Positions 22,525 to 32,800 of a DNA stretch of 64,000 nt are shown here, piece by piece. Source of the stretch: Strobilurus pachycystidiatus. Lineage: Eukaryota > Basidiomycota > Agaricomycetes > Agaricales > Physalacriaceae. How positions within the stretch are numbered: position 1 is the first letter of the stretch; each line of letters starts with the position of its first letter. The translations under genes were made by a program, and so were the position numbers. The DNA lies in the NCBI GenBank assembly GCA_019915135.1, contig JAHLMK010000013.1:310001-374000 (forward strand), read 5' to 3'. A model generated the notes under the pieces. That model made no database searches. It saw only the letters and a list, made by a program, of their open reading frames with translations, and was not told where the DNA came from.

Positions 22525-23021
22525 ATGCCGCCGAACTCCGCTAAGAAAGAGGTCAGTTCTTCGACTCGGCTACTGATTGAATTTTAACACAGCTTCAGAA
22601 ATATATTCAAGTACGCGGAGACAACACAAACTGGGGCGATTATTGACATAACTAGTTCCGAGCATTATTGTTCGACCTGAAAAAACGTCCGGAAGCGGGG
22701 AAGGCTGCCGGCACCGAATGGCTAAAGGACTTGCGTGAAATCGTAGTCGAACTGTCGACGGAGGACTTGAAGAAGGCGCGAAATGAGGCTGGAGACACCA
22801 TCTGGACTGAGCTAATCTTCATGGGGCTCGACACGGACGGTCGGAAGAATACTCGCAAGTTGAATGACAGGCTGCAAGTCGGAAATATTGCCATCACAGA
22901 CTGGGATATGGTGCCTGTCGTTAGACCTGACGCGGTGCGTTTTCATCCATCTTTTGCTGAACGAGTATTGACTTGAATAGTGCGAGACGTGTGACAACAG
23001 ATCCGTATGCGAGTATACGTT

Positions 23022-23028
23022 TCACGAC
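23022..23028 (+). repeat. Target-site duplication, left copy (TCACGAC)
   Basis: TCACGAC immediately precedes the left terminus CACCCTATGC; the same seven bases follow the right terminus at 25960-25966. Confidence 0.85.
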
Positions 23029-25959
23029 CACCCTATGCTGTAGGTATATAGCTATATACCCTTTAATTAGAGGGCAAAAACTCACAATAGAACCTGCAAT
23101 TAGAGGCTCTCTATTCAGAGGCGCAATAGATATACCCACTTCCGGGGCGGCTGGGCACGGCTGCCAGAGCGGCATAGCCGGCACCCGGACATAACGGATA
23201 TCCGAGCGATCCGAGCGAATGGACGGATAGCGTCACGTGGGTGGGAGCGCATACGTGGGCGGGGCAGCGCGCTGCGGGCGGTGTGCATCCTCAATGGCTG
23301 AAAAACACCTGCAACATGTGGTGAGTGCTATGGAATGGAGGAGCGGCGGGGAAACAACTGGGGCGGGGTGGATGGGGGACACGGCTGGGGCGGGGGGTTG
23401 AGCGGGCGTACGGCGGGGCGGGGGAACCATTTCTTCCGTTGGGGGCGCGGAACGCTCAAAAGAGCGAGCCACATACCCCTCGACGGATGGGTTATGGCGT
23501 GAGAGATGGGGTGAGGATGATGATGGGGATGGGGATGGTGGTGGGTGAAGCTGGGGTCTGGCGCATGTTGGAGGGAAGGCGTGGCGTAGACTCCGGCCAC
23601 GATGGCGATAACGGCGACGCTATGTGGTTGTGGTCCGGTTCGGCGGTGAATGGGGGTGTGGCGGAGTTGAAGGTGGGGGCCGGATTGGACGCGGGCGCGA
23701 CGGCGGCGAGCAGGGGGCTGTGGGGCGTGCAGTATTTAGTAGCAGTGCAAGAATTGATGAAAAGAAACATACCTGACTGACTGGAACGTCCGCAGACGTT
23801 CAGTCAATCCCACAATACCTACAACCGGCGTGCCCCGCAGGTAGTCGCGTCTGCGGGGCCTGGGCTCTTCAACGCCCGATCCAGATCGTCGAAGTATCAG
23901 CCGCCTGCGTTGGCAGGGCTTACGCGGTGCGTAAGTCGTCCAGATGACGGTTGGTGCGCGTCGTTGCGCGCCAACGTCATCCACGGCTGTCGTGAGCCAT
24001 GGACGCCCAATCCGGGGGAGGCGACTGTCGGAAGTCGTGTAGAAGAGGAATAAAATGCCCCAGGCAAAAGCCTGGGGCTGGATGGCACGGCGTCGTCGCC
24101 GTACCGTCGTGGTAAGAGGGTAAAGACGAAGAGCAAACGGATCCGATCACGATCCGGCGAATGCCGGATCGCGTTCGGACGACATTCGGCGTCGCGCTCA
24201 GCAACGTCGACGGGCTCGGCTGTCTTCGCCATGCTTCGGAAAGTGTATATAAACATTAATATATTGACTTCAAAAGAAAATCAGAACGATTACTTACATT
24301 TGCAGGCACGTAAGGCAATCCGATGCCTTACGTGGTGAGTTCCCCATCGCACTTGCATGGCGATGGGCTCTTCACAAGGCTCGGACAGTGAATCTGACGT
24401 TCGGAAAATGATTTCGATGTGTTAAAGTCAGTGTGAGTGCAACTCTCCGGATGGGGTACACAGACCTAGCATTCACAGGACCACATTCCATGTTTTGGCA
24501 TTCTCTGATATACGGTGAGTACATCGAGTGAACTTTCTTCACTCATTCTTTCTGATACTTCGTAGATTGAATACAACATGGTAAAAGACAACGTATGCCA
24601 AATTTCAGCCCTCACAGACGCGTACGTCGCCCGCTACCGTCGTCGTCGTTGACGCGATTGAGGCGCGGTGACTCGGACCGAGATCCGAATCCGTGTTCGG
24701 ATTCGTTTCTCTTCCTCGTACCACGACGACGGCGAGCCATCCAACCTCGGGCACCTGCCTGAGGCTGGATGAGCTCTATATCTCTCGACTGACAGCGTCG
24801 CCGACGTCGTCGAACGTGTCCACGGCTTCCAGCAGCCCTGGATGATGTTTCCCGGCCAGCATCCGCGCACCGCGTCACTTCGACGACGCGCTGAGCCGTG
24901 TAAGCCCTGCCAAAGCAGGCATCCAGTCTCTGAAGATCTGGATCGGGCTCTGAAGCCCCCGCCAGTTGTCGCGCTCGGCGTAAGCCCTCAAACGAGGCTG
25001 CGATCCCGTAGGCCCCGGCGATGGACAACAACAACGGCGACGACGCGCGTCAGGACAACGACAACGCGTGTCAGGACGACGACGACGACGCCCGACACTG
25101 GCTGCGACGGCCGCTGTCGCAGCAACGGAAGACCGAGCGGGATCGGGGGGTGGGATGGCGCAGACGCCGCGGACGCGACTACCCGCGTGCAGAGGGGAGG
25201 ACGAGGACTGGATCGTCGCTCGGCGACGGCGCCAGTCACGGGTATGTATAAATACTCCCACAATCCGCCTCCCTCCCCCTCATCCCCATCCCCATCCCCA
25301 TCCCCACCCCTCCCCCCCCCCCTTTTCTAATCTCATACTCCTACCCCCATACTCTCCACCTCCCCACCCCCGCCCCATCGCTACCTCAACGGTCGTCAAA
25401 ACAAGACGCCCGCTGCGACCGTCTACGCGCGCCGCCCGCCCGCCGGACTGCACCCCACCATGATTGCCAACCCCCCTCCCCTCCCCTCCCCATCCCTCTC
25501 CAACTTCATCACCACTACCCCCACTTTCGTCGTCGGTATGTGGATCGCTCCATTGAGCGTTCCGCGCCGCCGCCGAAAATACCGGGTCCCCCGCCCCAAC
25601 CCCCAGCAGCATCCCCCGCACCCTATCTTCGCCCTCACCAATCCCCCATCTCTAAATCACACGCTCTAGACGTCACAGTCATTTTCCAGCCGTCGCGGAG
25701 GCGCACCGCGTACCGCGCTGCTGCCCGCCCCCGTGTCCGGTCCCGATGCACGTGATAACATCCGTGCATTATCTCGGATCGCTCGCATGTCCGTTATGTC
25801 CGGGTGCCGCTGATGCCGCTCTGGCAGCCGTGCCCAGCCGCCCCGCCAGTAGGTATATCTATATGGCCTCTAATTGCAGACCCTCTAAATAGAGGTTCTA
25901 TTGTGAGTTTTTGCCCTCTAATTAGAGGCTATATAGATATATACCTACAGCATAGGGTG
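23029..25959. mobile_element. 2,931-bp foldback-like DNA transposon, inserted in gene E
   Basis: Both ends are CACCCTATGCTGTAGGTATA in inverted orientation. The terminal inverted repeats run about 190 bp with few mismatches and share the blocks GAGGGCAAAAACTCACAATA and GGCGGCTGGGCACGGCTGCC. Similarity continues inward: GCGGAACGCTCAA-like blocks at about 23446 and 25550, and CCCGATCCAGATC with GGCAGGGCTTAC at about 23875 and 24910. The whole element is thus a diverged palindrome with arms over 1 kb and an AT-rich centre at about 24240-24600. It is flanked by TCACGAC on both sides. No transposase is recognisable; open frames inside are GC-biased shadows. Superfamily unknown; it is probably non-autonomous. 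Confidence 0.88.
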
Positions 25960-26806
25960 TCACGACGACCCTAAGGGAAAGTGTCGCGAATGTCGCCTTC
26001 AGTCAAAGGCTTGTCGAGTCGCGTCGAAGTCCCACTCCCGGACCGAACTCAACAAACATTCACCCCGTTCGAACGCGTCAACGGTACCCACTTTCCGCGA
26101 GGTCACGGTGGAGGCCCCGATTAAACGAGGGCGTGGGAGACCTCCAGGCTCCAAGACAAAGGCCGCCGCAGCGTCAACCTCGAAAGAGCTCCCCCCGTTT
26201 CCCTTTCCAACACAACCGTCCGGGATCTCGAAGAGGCTGAGGAACCCGCGAAACGACGATTTGGAGTCACGTCCTCGTAAAAAGACGCGGAGAAGCGAAA
26301 AGGCTGAGGCCGAATCACCTGAACCTTCTGAAAAGTCGGCAGAAGCTTCGGAAGATGAAGATGTAGAGGGGGAGGAAATGGATACAGGTACTGTCGCGCA
26401 ACAGATATCGCCCGCTCCTGAACCACTCTCGCCGGGTTCTGTGGTACCTTCCCCTGCTGCCGAAGGCCCCATCCAGGACCACACTCAACCAGAACGACGC
26501 GATGTCGGCATTCAACACGACGGCGAACCAAGTGGCGAATTGATCCGAGCGAGGGACGCCTGGTTGTCATCTGAACTATACGCAGCTCGTTTGGACACGA
26601 TGGCGAAAGTGTCCTTCGACAGAGAACTTGCGGCGCTTCAGGGCGAGGTGGACCGTATGCTGGGTATGGTGCAGGAGCTTCGCGAGGACGTTCTGGAGGA
26701 CAGACGGATCCATCAAGATTTCCGGGATAAATCAGTGAGTGGTTTGGAAGTGTTGCGCGAAGGTTTCGTGAGGTTGAAGGGTAGCGGACAATATAGGATA
26801 GCTTGA

Positions 26807-27955
26807 GCGCTTGGGTTCGAAATTTTTTGGCGACCATCTTGTATATATATATATAGTTCCGACGTATAGAAATTGTAAACATGGGATCAAACGCTAAGTA
26901 GCAGGCCCTGCCGGACCCGGCCCTACGCCCACTTATAACTTGATGATAACACTTGATCGTCAACGCGTCACGCGTCTGGTTTCAATGTCGGACGTTTGAC
27001 AATGACTGTTTGACTTCGACTTCAAGTTCAAGTTCGTATGCCAAAATTTTCCCTAGACAAGGGCCTGCCTTGGTCTTACTTCAGGCCTGTCTCGAGATTT
27101 AAGATTCAACACAACTTCGCGATGTGTGACCTGCAGTTTCATATGCAGAACCCTGTAATGCCAATCTGATGCCAATGGTCCGGTACTTGTGCACCCGACC
27201 CTCATCGACATACTTTTTGATGATGTGTCTGATGGCTTCTTCCGAATCGGAACTTGGTCCGTTCCATCAAACAATGCCGCCACTATTGGACAAGCGCCCA
27301 CTGACGAAGTCCGAGTCTTACGAGTTGACGACGCGACGGTCAGCCGGCCGTTTTTCTGTGGTACAAAGACGATGACAATAAGACTGCAATCAAAGAGCGC
27401 GAACGCAAGAGAGTGCGAGGGGTGACACTGATAAAAGCGACGAGGAAGACGGTCTCGGAGCTCGGATAATTTCAGCGACGGAGACGTCAGCAATAGCAAG
27501 GACGTCGAAGATTATACTTGGCATTGTTGACTTTCTATACCTCAGCTTCTACAGCTTCCGACGCAGGAGTAGTTTACGAAGCACCCACCGCCTTTTTGGT
27601 GCACAAATTGGGCTAGCAGGCTGTAGATGATGTACATACAAATGAAGCTGGAGTATAACACGAGTTATGGATACAGTCGAGATGTCCAGAGCCTGCTCAA
27701 AAACCGAGAAAGCCCACATGTCTATGGGTCGAGACGCACGCTCTTCCGCACAGGCGGTGGCGGGTATGGCATCAGGTCATCTGCAAGCGCGCGATTCTCA
27801 CTCTAGGAATCTATTAGGCCGAAGATGAGAGAGAAACCGTCCGACTGACCCCACCATCCTGTATTTGAGGCTTGCTTGTCCGCCCGGAATGGTTCATTGT
27901 GGGGTCGCGGTTGAAGTCTAGGGGAGAAGAAACCGATCATGCTGACGTCCATCCT
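26807..27955. other. Region without an assigned gene
   Basis: A TA microsatellite lies at about 26841-26854, just after gene E. An open frame at 27053-27499 on the minus strand and overlapping plus-strand frames around 27169-27425 show no recognisable family. The rest contains no supported feature. Confidence 0.4.
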
Positions 27956-29404
27956 TCAGAGCATCATCGACGTACGCATGGGGTTGAGAACGACAGGCTC
28001 CGTTATTAGTTCACCTGTGGGAGGCAAGGTGAAGGTCTCATTGCTGACGTATTTGTGTGTTTTCAACAATATCAGGTTGAGGAGGACTGTTAGGCTGTAC
28101 ATGCGTCCCAGAATCCCAAACAAGAAGCCAAAGCCTGCGAATTGGAAATGAAACGGATTCTGAATAAGTTCCGAGAATAGAGGGGCAAGAAAAGAATACG
28201 AACCAGTGGTATTGGTGAAAAGGAGTGCGACCGTGAGGATAGTGGAAACTGCGGTGATGAAGCCACATGAAACGGAATACACCGAGACTCGGCGAAGGAG
28301 ACTGTAAGGTGTGTCAAAGCGAGTCAGACATGTGAGATATTGGGCTACCTCTTTGTAGCCGAGTATGGCGACTCGATGCGCGACAATCTCCAGCTAAGCG
28401 CCACAGCTAAAATGATATCCGTTGCAGCATTTATCGAGGCTGCCGCACTGGAACGATGTTATGCACATACATATATAGCAACCACCTGAGCTCACATGGT
28501 CAGGTTTAGGCCATCAGACGCAGCCTGTAGTTTGGGGTCAATGATCAGGTAGATTGAGGTTGCGAGGGCACACGAATACTGTAGAGCCATAAGTAGAGGT
28601 CATGAGGAAGTGTTAGAGTGAAGATACTGACATGGGCTACTACCAGGACAAAGACCGTGCAGGTGACCCATTTATCTCGTGATCTGGAAAAGTGTCAAGA
28701 CCTGGGCAGGACGTATGGACATGGATCGCGTACATCAACCAATATCGATATACGAAGAAGGCTTGCGCGATAGCCGAAGACAGGTACGTGAGAAGGATAG
28801 TCGCGGGGACCGTCCAGATCAGCTTGGTGGGGATTCCGCCTGTAGTTCCCACATGAGATTTTGCTCCAGTTTGAAAGCACCTCGGACTGACTGGAATATA
28901 TCACCAAGAACTGGATGCGCAAGACAATCAACACTCGAGTGAAATATGGTGATGTGAACCCACCTCATATTCATTTGCGATCACAACGACCGAACACGCC
29001 GCATCTATCACCATCAGTGCATAGATCCCATAGTAGTACAGGCGGTTCAGCTTGTAGCGCGACAGACACCACACAGACAGCCCGACTTGGACCGTATAGA
29101 AAATCGTGTTCAGGTGCGCCTCGGGAATGAATACTCTGATCGTGTCGTCGGTCCATGTCAGTCTCCTTGAAATATGTTGTCTGTGCTCACCCTGTGGTGG
29201 AGTCGGCCATGGCGCGCAAAGTGAGCCGCTGAGCGGTGAAAAGGGAAAAAGAGATGAGAGTCGCGGACAGGTCACCAAGTATATGCACCGTACGACGTAA
29301 TATAACTTATTAACATGAAGGGCAACGCGACGCCAGCCTCCAGGGACCACTGTAACTCTGTTCAGAAGAACCACCCTTTTCGCCACCATCAAGGGTGAGC
29401 CCAA
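27956..29404 (-). CDS. DUF6534-type multi-pass membrane protein
   Basis: Multi-exon gene. Membrane segments in order: VGLSVWCLSRYKLNRLYYYG and YALMVIDAACSVVVIANEYE, then after an intron TKLIWTVPATILLTYLSSAI with AQAFFVYRYW, then DPKLQAASDGLN, AAASINAATDIILAVALSWR, and finally VSCGFITAVSTILTVALLFT and LGRMYSLTVLLNLILL. This order, with the FFVYR motif and the final SRxY-type segment, is characteristic of the DUF6534 family, which is expanded in agaricomycetes and has no known function. The first exon and start codon are uncertain; I give the longest frame. Its last exon ends at 27956. Confidence 0.7.
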
Positions 29405-29430
29405 GCTGCCCGACTCAGTACAAATGGATG

Positions 29431-29438
29431 GACGTTAT
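29431..29438 (+). repeat. MITE target-site duplication, left copy (GACGTTAT)
   Basis: GACGTTAT precedes the element at 29439 and is repeated exactly at 29852-29859. Confidence 0.9.
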
Positions 29439-29851
29439 AGGACCCCCGAAAATGCTACAAAATGTCTGATCGCGGTGCGGATAAAATTTGGACTTTTGGC
29501 AGATATGTTTGATGCCTTTCCGGATAAAATTTTGGGTTTTTGGTCGTGTACTTTGGGTCCTGGTGCGGATAAAAACTAGGTCTCGCGCGGATGTCTGATG
29601 CTGGTGGCAGTGGGTGCGGATAAAAATCCGTAATCTGAGCCTGACTTGAAGCGGACCAGAGCGCGCGGCGCGCCGATTTTTCCCTTTTTGAACGATGCCG
29701 GGATGCCGAGGCGCCCATCTCTGTGGCAAAGTGCGGATAAAAATCGACCTCCGTGGACGTCTGATGCAAGGTGCGGATACGGTTTCCTTTTTGGGATCCG
29801 GATAAGATTTTGGGCCAGTATCAGACATTTTGTAGCATTTTCGGGGGTCCT
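29439..29851. mobile_element. 413-bp MITE with 8-bp target duplication
   Basis: The ends are perfect inverted repeats of about 32 bp beginning AGGACCCCCGAAAATGCTAC, flanked by the direct repeat GACGTTAT. There is no coding capacity. The interior carries seven copies of a GTGCGGATAAAA-type motif, all in the same orientation (about 29476, 29520, 29563, 29616, 29731, 29771, 29800). An 8-bp duplication fits hAT or related superfamilies, but the termini do not match any consensus I can name. The perfect ends imply recent mobility. Confidence 0.9.
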
Positions 29852-29859
29852 GACGTTAT

Positions 29860-31911
29860 GATTGTGGCAGCATTGTGGGCTGGGCGGTTTAGCGACAGGA
29901 GGGCACCGCGTCCACCTTCCCAGTGGCTCGAGGTGGTGTGCGTAGACCGTTAGACCGTGGCCGTGGCCGTGGCCGTTGAGTGTCAAACCTGCAAGGACGT
30001 CTCAACGTTAAACGCTGACGTTGAGTCTTGGGACTAAGACCGGAAATGGATTGCCGAGATACTGCCGCCGATCTTGATCGGGCATGACGCGTGACGCGTG
30101 ACGGGCTACTGGACTTATGGCTACTTATGGACGTCCGTCGTCTTTCATGTCTCCGCGGTTGTAACATGGCTGGCTACGGCTGCATTTATTTCAATGCAGG
30201 CAAACGGTCACCGAAGACTGGCGCCCGGAGATGCATGTGCAGCCTTTCATCATGCCCTCTGCCCAGTCGAGATTGCGACCGCCCAGGCCCCTCATGAAAT
30301 CAGTCCCCACTTCTCCCTCGTCAACGACTATATCAGGGCAATATACAGTGATATCACCCAATATCCCTCGAGTACCAACAATGAAGCGTGGCTCTCTGGC
30401 TGCCAATAATGTCCCGACCGTACTATGTTGGTACTATGCGAATAGCTCTTCGTGCAGCACGTTGATCATGACACTCGACCCTACGGTATGCACCGACTTA
30501 CGCATATTCAGGTGCAGCGCGGTCATGTTCTTTCCAAGGACGATCGATAGAAATCGGACCTCCCAACGGGTTCCACTTGATGGATGTCAGATGGACGGGT
30601 AGCGACGCTGCGACGGTGAGGTCAAGGTCGCCGCGTGAGCTGATCGTCGACATGATGGATGGTTATCCTCTCTCTCTCTCTCTCTCTCAGATCTCAGCAC
30701 CTAGAAGGAAGTCGCATTGAACTTGACCAGCACCTAGAAGGAAGTCGCATTGAACTTGACTGCGTCCCCCAACAGCAGGTCAAGTCACGAAATCGAGCTA
30801 GTAGGAACCCACTTCCCACTCGGCCGGCAACCTCGCAGAACTGGAGAACGAAATGCACTGAAACCAGGCGCGGGCTTCGTAAAGACTGTAATACTGCTGT
30901 GTTTAGATGCATCAGTACGTATCCACAAATTTGTTTTTTTGCTTGGAAACGCCCTATACAATTTGACAGGCTTTCAAAACCGACCCGGCAAGCCGACCAA
31001 CATATTGTTTACTTTGGTGCGGTTCCGTGTCTCGGTTACGACAGCGTGCCATTGTATCTGCCAGTCCCAAACGCTATCTGTTTGTAGGTGGTGGCACGTC
31101 CAGCTTCCTTTCAACGCCACAACCCTAAGACTAACCGGTAGCCGCTGACCTTGACAGAAACAATGGACATCTGCCTTACTACCTACGAGTCAGTCTGCTA
31201 CTCATGAATCTGAAATCACCACCACCGGTCCTAATTGACGACGATCTTCTACATATTCGTCGTGGAAGAACACAAGGGCTGTGTCTTCTATCCTCTATGA
31301 ACGATCATGAACGCGGTCTGGTGGAGATTTCTGTCGTTGAAATTTCGACAGTCAGGCCTTTTGTCATCATCTTAGAGGTGCCCTTCCTGTCACCCATCTC
31401 GTTTGTACTATGATGATCTGACATTACACAGGCAGGACCACTCATGGAATCTTCCATTTGAGCACATCATGATCTCCCCTTTTCGTCGATACATGTACAC
31501 ACGCATCGTGAAATTGCGCATGACCGAGTTGGACCGAGGCGTGTCCTACTGTATGTCTCACGCATTAATTCACGGGACGGGCATCAAATGGCGGGATAAC
31601 CGAGACAAGGCATGACAATATGCCCCACAACTTACGCGCTGTACATGTGGCTTGATGGACTCCAAATTACAGAGCCCAGGCTGTGTTTCATTTGACAATT
31701 CATAATTGGTTCAGCCATTCAACGGCCAAGCGCAGTTGTCGACCGTGTGAGCGATGTCATGTCTTGCGGGGAGGTCATGGGACAGATGTCGCAGATAGAA
31801 TGCATATACTAGTGCTGAGTGTTTACGAGAGAGCTTGACGACGTTCCCACCGCGTGCCCAGGCGACCCATCCCGACCCAGCTAGCTAGTCAACCCTCCAT
31901 ACGAAACAAAC
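29860..31911. other. Repeat-bearing region without an assigned gene
   Basis: Contains a short CGTGGC run at about 29957-29978, a CT microsatellite at 30669-30688 and a perfect 33-bp tandem duplication at 30695-30760. Several open frames of 60-140 codons (for example 30098-30409, 30750-31148 and 31204-31413, plus strand) show no family and no convincing splice chain. Confidence 0.4.
30695..30760 (+). repeat. 33-bp perfect tandem duplication
   Basis: Two identical head-to-tail copies of a unit starting CAGCACCTAGAAGGAAGTCG (30695-30727 and 30728-30760), directly after a CT microsatellite. The unit length is a multiple of three, so any frame through it stays open. Confidence 0.9.
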
Positions 31912-32276
31912 ATGTCTCAGGCTGGCACGCCCCCGCCAGGTGGCGCAGGGTTCGGCGCAAGCTCCCAAGGGCCGTTTGGAAATTCTAAGACCGGAAGGGT
32001 GAGTCGCTTGGCTATCCCGGCTACACTGACTGAGTCTCTTCCAGAACTCCCTCATCGCCATAAGCACTCTCGCACTCGGCTTCGCTGGGTTCTATGCCTA
32101 TTTGGACAGGCGGGACAAGAAACGTATCAGCGAAGGACGGTTGAGTGGACGTGCGTACATCTTGTTGTCGGCGTGTGAGAAACTTACGCGCAGGCTATGC
32201 AGACGAAGAGGCACTTGCCCGTGCCAAACAGAGCAAAGGATATGTCATTGAGTCAAGGAAGGAGGGTACTAGTTGA
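31912..32276 (+). CDS. Small single-pass membrane protein, 91 aa
   Basis: Three exons (31912-31998, 32045-32150, 32194-32276) give 91 aa. The N-terminus is glycine- and proline-rich (SQAGTPPPGGAGFG), one hydrophobic segment follows (LIAISTLALGFAGFYAYL), and the C-terminus is charged with RRDKKR directly after the segment and a lysine-rich end. The positive-inside pattern places the C-terminus on the cytosolic or matrix side. The size and layout resemble small mitochondrial or ER tail-type proteins, but I recognise no family. The last exon ends in TGA at 32274. Confidence 0.65.
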
Positions 32277-32800
32277 AGGAGGCATAGGAGAAAATGGGGA
32301 GAAACCCTGAGAGACAGGCTCTGGGAATTAGTGAGACTTTGGAAAATGCAAGCTTGTTGTATGTATTTGTAACGCGCACCTTGAACTCCAAGCAGAAAGA
32401 GCACTTGCCCGCGCTCAGCGTTGGTTCAAAGCAACATGCGACGAGTGATGGCCATTGATTTGTCGTCAGGATAGCGAGGGCTCTGCGGCGGAGTTCGACT
32501 CCAAGTAGGACATCATGTAGCGAGAAAGGGATGTCAGACTCAGAGAGCAACAGGGAGCGATGGTCGTGATCGATGATCGGTAGCTCCTGGGTAGCTCTTC
32601 CTCTTGACGTTCTTGTTCCGACTCCCCGATGGATGCATCCTCTAATTCCAGTCCCGCACCCTACCGGCAACGCGACGCCATCACATAAGTATACCTATTG
32701 AATTCAATGCCTTACGTTGCTCTCATGACCAACCACCATGCCATGGGCCGTCTGACCGCCTTCGCTGACCATACTAATAGGCGATGTATCGCTATAATAT
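32277..32800. other. Intergenic
   Basis: A minus-strand frame at 32269-32670 is open but overlaps the 3' end of the small membrane-protein gene and has no family match. I see no supported gene here. Confidence 0.4.

Larger units (their letters stand above)
22525..26806 (+). pseudogene. Zinc-cluster family protein E (type I), split by a transposable element
   Basis: Exons 22525-22551, 22593-22610, 22656-22934 and a last exon that starts on the cluster at 22981. The third exon is 279 nt, the same as in gene A. The cluster reads CETCDNRSVC then CRECRLQSKAC with C-x2-C-x5-C-x11-C-x2-C-x6-C spacing, identical to A, but codons are interrupted after the third cysteine by the element at 23029-25959. 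Coding resumes at 25967. Ignoring the element and one 7-bp target copy, the frame is open for 403 aa, against 408 in A. Downstream come an AT-hook (KRGRGRPPGSK), an acidic stretch and a coiled coil (LQGEVDRMLGMVQELREDVL). The gene was probably intact until recently. Splicing out of the element as an intron is not excluded. Confidence 0.78.

Noticed and set aside
23325..23780. A 151-codon open frame in the left arm of the inserted element (and mirrored frames in the right arm)
   Set aside because: Glycine/proline-rich, GC-driven, open on both strands and mirrored in the other arm; no transposase motif.
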